A stretch of DNA of 64,000 bases from assembly GCF_023517795.1 (NCBI RefSeq), contig NZ_CP082928.1, positions 744,001 to 808,000 of the forward strand. The letters are read 5' to 3'. Position 1 is the first letter of the stretch. Each line of letters opens with the position of its first letter. Below, one piece after another: positions 52,501-61,500 of this stretch. Position numbers and translations under genes: made by a program. Source of the DNA: Pseudomonas fulva. Its GTDB lineage: Bacteria > Pseudomonadota > Gammaproteobacteria > Pseudomonadales > Pseudomonadaceae. The notes below the pieces were generated by a model. It had not been told where the DNA came from and ran no database searches. It was given only the letters and a program-made list of their open reading frames with translations.

Positions 52501-55500
52501 GAAGGCCCGTACACTGTCGGCGCTCAGGTGACTGACCCGGCTGGCAATACTGGCTCGGCAACCGACAGCGGTGCCATCGATACCACCGCGCCGGTGATTA
52601 CCGTCGATGCTCCCGCCATTACGAACGACACCACTCCGACCATCACCGGCACCACCGATGCACCGGTGGGCAGCACTGTCACACTGACCATTACCCAGGG
52701 CAGCACCGTCATTACCGTAACTACACCGGTTTTGGCGGGTGGCACCTATACCGTCGATGTGCCTCAGGCATTGGCTGAGGGCTCGTACACCGTCGGTGCT
52801 CAGGTGACTGATCCGGCGGGTAATACTGGCTCGGCTACGGATAGCGGCGCTATCGATACCACCGTACCGGTGATTACCGTCGATGCACCGGCTATCACCA
52901 ATGACACCACGCCGACCATTACTGGTACCACCGATGCCCCGGTTGGCAGCACTGTCACCCTGACAATTACTCAGGGGACCACCGTACTGACCACCACCGC
53001 TACGGTCGTGGCGGGCGGCACTTATTCAACTAACGTACCCACTGGCCTGGTTGAGGGTTCTTACTCGGTCAGTGCCAATGTTACCGACGCCGCTGGCAAC
53101 ACCGGTTCGGCTACCGACTCTGGTGCGATCGACACCACCGCACCGGTGATTACTGTCGATGCGCCGGCTATCACCAACGACACCACGCCGACCATTACCG
53201 GCACTACTGATGCACCGGTGGGCAGCGTTATTACACTAACCATCACCCAGGGCACCACCGTACTGACCACCACGGCTACCGTGGTTGCTGGTGGAACCTA
53301 TTCTGCAAACGTACCGGCTGGCTTGGTCGAAGGGCCTTACGCGGTTGATGCCTCGGTTACCGATGCCGCTGGCAACACCGGCTCGGCTACTGACAATGGC
53401 GCTATCGACACGACTGCTCCAGCAATCACTGTCGATGCTCCCGCCATTACCAACGACACGACGCCGACCATCACCGGTACTACCGATGCGCCAGTAGGCA
53501 GTGTTATTACGCTGACCATTACCCAGGGCATTACTGTGCTGACCACCACGGCTACCGTAGTTGCCGGTGGAACGTATTCTGCCAACGTACCGGCTGGCTT
53601 GGTCGAAGGGCCCTACTCCGTCGATGCCTCGGTCACTGATGCTGCTGGCAACACTGGCTCGGCAACCGACAGCGGCGCCATCGATACCACCGCACCGGTG
53701 ATTACCGTCGATGCCCCGGCTATCACCAACGACATGACGCCGACCATTACCGGCACTACCGATGCCCCAGTAGGAAGCGTTATTACGCTGACAATCACTC
53801 AGGGGACCACTGTACTGACCACCACGGCTACCGTAGTTGCTGGTGGAACGTATTCTGCCAACGTTCCGGCTGGCCTGGCTGAAGGTCCGTACTCGGTTGA
53901 TGCCACCGTCACCGACGCCGCCGGCAACACCGGCTCGGCCACAGGCAGCGGCGCTATCGATACCACCGCACCGGTGATTACCATCGATGCTCCGGCTATC
54001 ACCAACGACACGACGCCGACCATTACCGGCACCACCGATGCACCGGTGGGCAGCACGGTTACTCTGACCATTACCCAGGGCAGCAGCGTCATTACCGTGA
54101 CTACCCCGGTTCTGGCTGGCGGTACCTATAGCGTCGAGCTGCCACAAGCACTGGCCGAAGGCCCCTACTCGGTTGATGCCACCATCACCGACGCCGCCAG
54201 CAACATCGGCTCGGCTACGGACAATGGCGCTATCGACACGACTGCTCCAGCAATCACTGTCGATGCTCCCGCCATTACCAACGACACCACACCGACCATT
54301 ACCGGGACTACTGATGCACCGGTGGGCAGCACGATCACGCTGACTATTACTCAGGGCGCTACTGTGCTGACCACCACAGCTACGGTCGTGGCGGGCGGCA
54401 CCTATTCAACTAACGTACCCGCTGGCCTGGTTGAGGGTTCTTACTCGGTCAGTGCCACTGTTTCCGACGCCGCTGGCAACACCGGTTCGGCCACTGACAG
54501 CGGTGCTATCGATACCACCGCACCGGTGATTACCGTCGATGCACCGGACATTACCAATGACACGACGCCAACCATCACCGGGACTACTGATGCACCGGTG
54601 GGCAGCGTTATTACGCTGACCATCACTCAGGGCACCACTGTACTGACCACCACGGCTACCGTAGTTGCCGGTGGAACCTATTCTGCCGACGTGCCGGCTG
54701 GCTTGGTCGAAGGGCCCTACTCCGTTGATGCCTCGGTCACTGATGCTGCCGGCAACACTGGTTCGGCTACGGGCAGCGGTGCCATCGACACCACCGCGCC
54801 GGTAATTACCGTCGATGCGCCGTCCATTACCAACGACACCACACCGACTATCACGGGTACCACCGATGCGCCGTTGGGCAGCACGGTTACCCTGACCATC
54901 ACTCAGGGCAGTACTGTCATTACTGTGACCACGCCAGTTTTGGCCGGCGGCACCTATACCGTCGATGTGCCGCAGGCATTGGCTGAGGGCCCATACACTG
55001 TCGGTGCTCAAGTTAACGATCCAGCTGGCAACACTGGTTCGGCCACCGACAGCGGCGCTATCGACACCACCGCTCCGGCGATTACCGTCGATGCGCCGGC
55101 TATCACCAATGACACGACGCCAACCATCACCGGGACTACTGATGCACCGGTGGGCAGCGTTATTACGCTGACCATCACTCAGGGCACCACTGTACTGACC
55201 ACCACGGCTACCGTAGTTGCCGGTGGAACGTATTCTGCCGACGTGCCGGCTGGCTTGGTCGAAGGGCCCTACTCCATTGATGCGTCGGTCACTGATGCCG
55301 CCGGCAATACTGGTTCGGCAACCGACAGCGGTGCCATCGACACCACCGCACCGGTGATTACCGTCGATGCTCCCGCCATTACGAACGACACCACCCCGCC
55401 CATCACCGGTACCACCGATGCTCCGGTGGGCAGCACTGTCACCCTGACCATTACCCAGGGCACCACCGTACTGACCACCACCGCTACGGTCGTGGCGGGC

Positions 55501-58500
55501 GGCACCTATGCCGTCGATGTACCGCAGGAACTGGCCGAAGGCCCGTATACCGTTGGCGCTCAGGTAACTGACCCGGCGGGCAATACTGGCACCGCTACCG
55601 ATAGCGGTGCCATCGACACCACTGCTCCGGTAGTCACCGTGGATGTCCCTGCCATCACCAATGACGCCACCCCGACTATCACCGGCACCACCGATGCGCT
55701 GGTGGGTAGCACCGTTACCCTTACAATTACCCAGGGCACTAACGTCACTACGCTGACTACGCCGGTTCTGGCCGGCGGCACCTATACCGTCGATACGCCG
55801 CAGGCATTGGCCGATGGTCCATACACCGTCGTTGCTCAGGTCTCGGATCCAGCTGGCAACGTCGGTTCGGCTACCGACAGCGGCGCTATCGACATTACAG
55901 CTCCAGTACCGACCATCACCCTCGATGCCAATATCACCGCTGATGACGTGATCAACGGCACCGAGGCCGGTCAGCAGATTCCCGTCACCGGCACCGTTGG
56001 TGGCGATGCCAAGGTTGGCGACACCGTCACCCTGACCGTCAATGGCAATACCTTCACCGGCCTGGTGACCAACACCAACGGCACCCTGGGCTTCAGTATC
56101 AACGTCCCGGGCGCCGACCTGGTCGCCGATGCAGGCAAGACCATCACTGCCAGCATCAGCACCACCGATGTCGCCGGTAACGTCGGCACCGCCTCCGATA
56201 CCGAAGGCTATAGCGTCGATACCACCGCACCGACCATCAGCGTCGATGTTCCGACGACTAGCAACGACACCACCCCAACCATTACCGGTACGACCGACGC
56301 TCCAGTTGGTAGCATCGTCACTCTGACCGTCACCCAGAACGGTACGAGCTTTACCTTCACCACGCCGGTTCTGGCTGGCGGTGGCTACACCGTCGATGTT
56401 CCGCAGGCACTGGCTGAAGGCCCGTATTCCGTTGATGCTCAGGTTACTGATCCGGCTGGCAATACTGGCAGCGCTACCGACAGCGGCGCTATCGACACGC
56501 TTGCCGGCGACACCGGCGCGGCCCCAGTAGTAACGATCAGCGAAGACGCCAACAACGACGGCATCATCAGCAAAGCCGAACTGAATGGCCCGGTAGACGT
56601 GCGCGTAGGTCTGCCGGCCGGCGCCGTAGCGGGCGATACGCTGGTCATCACCAACGGCACCACCCCGCAGACCATTACGCTCACGGCGGCTCAGATCACC
56701 GCAGGCTTCGTCACCACCACCTTCCCGAGCCCAGGGGAAGGCAACACCCTGACCGTCGAAGCCACCCTGCGTGACCAGTTCGGCAACACCTCCGAGAAAG
56801 GCACCGATACCGCCAAGGTCGATACCCTGGCCGGCACCACGGGTGCTGCTCCGGTCGTTACCATTACCGAAGATGCCAACAACGACGGCATCATCAGCAA
56901 AGCCGAACTGAATGGCCCGGTAGACGTGCGCGTAGGCCTGCCGGCCGGCGCCGTAGCGGGCGATACGCTGGTCATCACCAACGGCACCACCCCGCAGACC
57001 GTCACGCTGACCGCTGCGCAAATCACCGCAGGCTTCGTCACCACCACCTTCCCGAGCCCAGGCGAAGGCAACACCCTGACCGTCGAAGCCACCCTGCGCG
57101 ACCAGTTCGGCAACACCTCCGAGAAAGGCACCGATACCGCCAAGGTCGATACCCTGGCCGGCACCACGGGTGCTGCTCCGATCGTTACCATTACCGAAGA
57201 TGCCAACAACGACGGCATCATCAGCAAAGCCGAACTGAATGGCCCGGTAGACGTGCGCGTAGGCCTGCCGGCCGGCGCCGTAGCGGGCGATACGCTGGTC
57301 ATCACCAACGGCACCACCCCGCAGACCATTACGCTCACGGCGGCTCAGATCACCGCAGGCTTCGTCACCACCACCTTCCCGAGCCCAGGCGAAGGAAACA
57401 CCCTGACCGTTGAAGCCACCCTGCGCGACCAGTTCGGCAACACCTCCGAGAAAGGCACCGATACCGCCAAGGTCGATACCTTGGCCGGCACCACGGGTGC
57501 TGCTCCGGTCGTTACCATTACCGAAGATCCCAACAACGACGGCATCATCAGCAAAGCCGAACTGAATGGCCCGGTAGACGTGCGCGTAGGCCTGCCGGCC
57601 GGCGCCGTAGCGGGCGATACGCTGGTCATCACCAACGGCACCACCCCGCAGACCATTACGCTTACGGCGGCTCAGATCACTGCAGGCTTCGTCACCACCA
57701 CCTTCCCGAGCCCAGGCGAAGGCAACAGCCTCACCGTCGAAGCCACCCTGCGCGACCAGTTCGGCAACACGTCGGAAAAAGGAACCGACACGGCACGCGT
57801 AGATACGCTGGCAGGTGCCACGGGCGCAGCTCCAACCGTGGAAATTCGCGAAGACATCAACAACGATGGGGTGATCGGTCAGAACGAGCTCAGCGGTGCG
57901 ATCGACGTTCGAGTCGGCTTGCCAGCCGGCTCCATGGCCGGCGACACCATCAGCGTCACCGATGGCACGACCATCAAAACCTTCACACTGACTGCAGCGC
58001 AAATCACCACGGGGCACCTCGACACCACCTTCGCCAACCCCGGCGAAGGCAAGACCATCGTCGTTGAAGCGACACTGCAGGATCAGTTCGGCAACACGTC
58101 CGGCAAAGGCAGCGACCAAGCGCTGGTGAACAGTAACCCGGTAGCGGTGGATGATCCTGTCGGCAGTCCTTACACCGTGATGATCGGCGACCTGGGTGGT
58201 GGCTCGGGCACCAACAACTGGGCGCAGAACGACAGTAACAATCAGAAGACGGTAATCCAGGCACGGGACGGCAACGGCGACAACGCCAACCTGCTGCAGC
58301 TGACCGTCGACGGCAACCAGAACGCCCTGGGTGTCGCAGGTTCGCCACGCGCCGTGGTCAATCAGGTTCCAGACCAGCTGGAATTCGACCCGACCACAGG
58401 CAAATCCGAATCCATCACCCTGAACTTCAGCGGCAACCTCAACCAGGCCAGCTTCAGCGTAAGTCGCCTGATCGCCGGCGAAGAAGGTGGCGAGGTCGGA

Positions 58501-61500
58501 CGCTGGGTGGCCATGTACGAAGGCGTTGAAGTGGCCAGCGGCACCTTCAAACTCGGTACGGGCGGTGCGGGCACCTTCTCACTCGATACCGGCACGCAGG
58601 TATTCGACAGCATCCGTTTCGAAGCCTTGCCGACGGCCAATGGCACAGGGGATGGCTCCGACTACTTCCTGACCGGCTTCTCCGGTTCCGGTCCTGCGTC
58701 GGCAAACAGCCCCTACGTGGTCAATGAAAGCCAGACGCTGGTCATCGAGCAGGCCAAGGGCCTACTCAACAACGACAGCGATGCCCAGGCCAACCAGACA
58801 CTCAACGTCGTCAAGATCAACGGCGCCGACGTCCCCGCCAACGGCAAGGTCGTGCTGACCACGGGCGTACTGACCGTCAATGCCGATGGCAGCTTCAACT
58901 TTGCCGCCAATGACAACAACCTGAAATCGGGTGAGCTCAAGACGCAGAACTTCACCTACACCGTCAGTGACGGTTATGGCGGTACTGCAACCGCTACCGC
59001 CACCATCACCATCATCGGCACCGAAGTGGCCCCTGGCATCGGCGCAGTCAGCGCAGCCGTGGACAGCACCGGCGGCCAGGTGGATGAAGGCGACAATGCC
59101 GTCTTCACCGTCAGCCTGACCAACGCCAGCAGCACGGCCTCGACCTTCAACCTGACGCTGAACCCGGGTACGGCGACCGCCGGTAGCGACTACAACGCGA
59201 CGCTTACCAATCAGAACTTCAGCAACGGCGTGACCTACAACGCCACCACCGGCCAGATCACCGTGCCGGCAGGTGTCACCAGCTTCACCGTTACCGTACC
59301 GACTCTCAATGACACCGTCAGCGAGCCGAGCGAGAACTTCAGCCTGACCGTTGGTGGGAAAACCGGCACTGCGACCATTATCGATAACGATGCCGTGCCG
59401 ACCGTCGGCTCCGTCAGTGCTGCGATCGATAGCAGCGGTGGCCAGGTCGACGAAGGCGACAATGCCGTCTTCACCGTCAACCTGACCAATGCCAGCAGCA
59501 CGCCGACCACTTTCAGCCTCTCGTTGAATGCGGGTACTGCGACAGCGGGCAGCGACTACAACGGCACCCTGACCAGCCAAAGCTTCAGCAACGGCGTCAC
59601 CTACAATGCGGCAACAGGCCAGGTCACCGTGCCGGCTGGCGTTACCAGCTTCACGGTCAGCGTGCCGACCATCAACGACACTGTTCATGAGCAGACCGAG
59701 ACGTTCAGCCTGACCGTGGGCAGTCAGACTGGCACCGCGACCATCATCGATAACGATGCCTCGCCAACCGTGAGCACCGTCAGCGCTGCCGTGGACAGCA
59801 CCGGCGGCCAGGTCGACGAGGGCGACAACGCCGTATTCACCGTCAATCTGAGCAACGCCGGCAGCACGCCAACCACCTTCAGCCTCGCACTGAATCCAGG
59901 CAGCGCGACTGCGGGCAGTGACTACAACGCGGCACTGAACAATCAAAGCTTCAGCAATGGCGTGGTGTACAACGCCATTACCGGTCAGGTTACCGTACCG
60001 GCTGGTGTCACCAGTTTTACCGTCACCGTGCCGACCATCAACGACACCGTCAGCGAACCGACCGAAACCTTCACGCTCACTGTGGGTGGCAAGACCGGCA
60101 CCGCCACCATCATCGACAACGATGCCGTTCCAACCGTCAGTACCGTCAGCGCTGCCGTGGACAGCACCGGTGGCCAGGTGGACGAAGGCGACAACGCCGT
60201 ATTCACCGTCAACCTGAGCAACGCCAGCAGTACCGCCACGACCTTCAGCCTCGCGCTGAGCGCCGGCACCGCGACGGCGGGCAGCGATTACAACGGTACG
60301 CTGACCAACCAGAGCTTCAGCAATGGCGTGACCTATAACGCTGCCACCGGTCAGGTCACCGTGCCCGCGGGCGTGACCAGCTTTACGGTCACCGTGCCAA
60401 CGATCAATGACACCGTCAGCGAACCGACCGAGAGCTTCAGCCTGACGGTTGGCGGACAGACCGGCACTGCGACCATCATCGATAACGATGCCGCGCCGAC
60501 CGTCGGCTCCGTCAGTGCTGCGGTCGACAGCGCAGGCGGCCAGGTGGACGAAGGCGACAACGCTGTGTTCACGGTCAACCTGACCAATGCCAGCAGCACA
60601 CCGACCACCTTCAGCCTCGCGCTGAATGCCGGCACCGCGACTGCCGGGAGCGATTACAACGCAGCCCTGACCAACCAGAGCTTCAGCAACGGCGTGACCT
60701 ATAATGCCGCGACTGGCCAGGTTACCGTACCGGCTGGCGTGACCAGCTTTAGCGTCACCGTGCCAACGATTAACGACACCGTTGCCGAGCCGACCGAAAC
60801 CTTCAGCCTGACGGTTGGTGGACAGACCGGCACTGCGACCATCATCGATAACGATGCCGCGCCGTCCATCGGCTCCGTCAGCGCTGCGGTGGACAGCACC
60901 GGCGGCCAGGTCGACGAGGGCGACAACGCCGTCTTCACGGTCAACCTCAGCAACGCCAGCAGTACCGCCACGACCTTCAGCCTTGCCCTGAATGCCGGCA
61001 CTGCGACTGCCGGGAACGATTACAACGGCACGTTGACCAACCAGAGCTTCAGCAACGGCGTGACCTATAACGCCGCGACTGGCCAGGTCACCGTGCCGGC
61101 GGGCGTGACCAGCTTCACGGTCACCGTGCCGACCCTCAATGACACCGTCAGCGAGCCGACCGAAACCTTCAGCCTGACCGTTGGCGGGAAAACCGGTACC
61201 GCCACCATCATAGACAATGATGCGGCGCCGACCGTCAGCACCGTCAGTGCTGCGGTGGACAGCGCCGGCGGCCAGGTCGACGAAGGCGACAACGCTGTGC
61301 TCACGGTCAACCTGACCAACGCCAGCAGTACTGCCACGACCTTCAGCCTTGCGCTGAATGCCGGCACCGCGACGGCGGGAAGCGATTACAACGGTACCCT
61401 GGCCAACCAGAGCTTCAGCAATGGCGTGACCTATAACGCCGCCACTGGCCAGATCACCGTACCGGCTGGCGTGACCAGCTTTACCGTCACCGTGCCGACG

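Noticed and set aside
50371..55890. CRISPR array as explanation of the tandem repeats
   Set aside because: Units are 276 bases, contiguous without unique spacers, keep an open reading frame and encode Ig-like domains.
54406..58119. A 1,237-codon open frame on the minus strand
   Set aside because: It is the reverse complement of the repetitive lapA-like gene; the Gly/Asp/Arg-rich product repeats with the 276- and 327-base periods of the true plus-strand gene and has no ribosome site.
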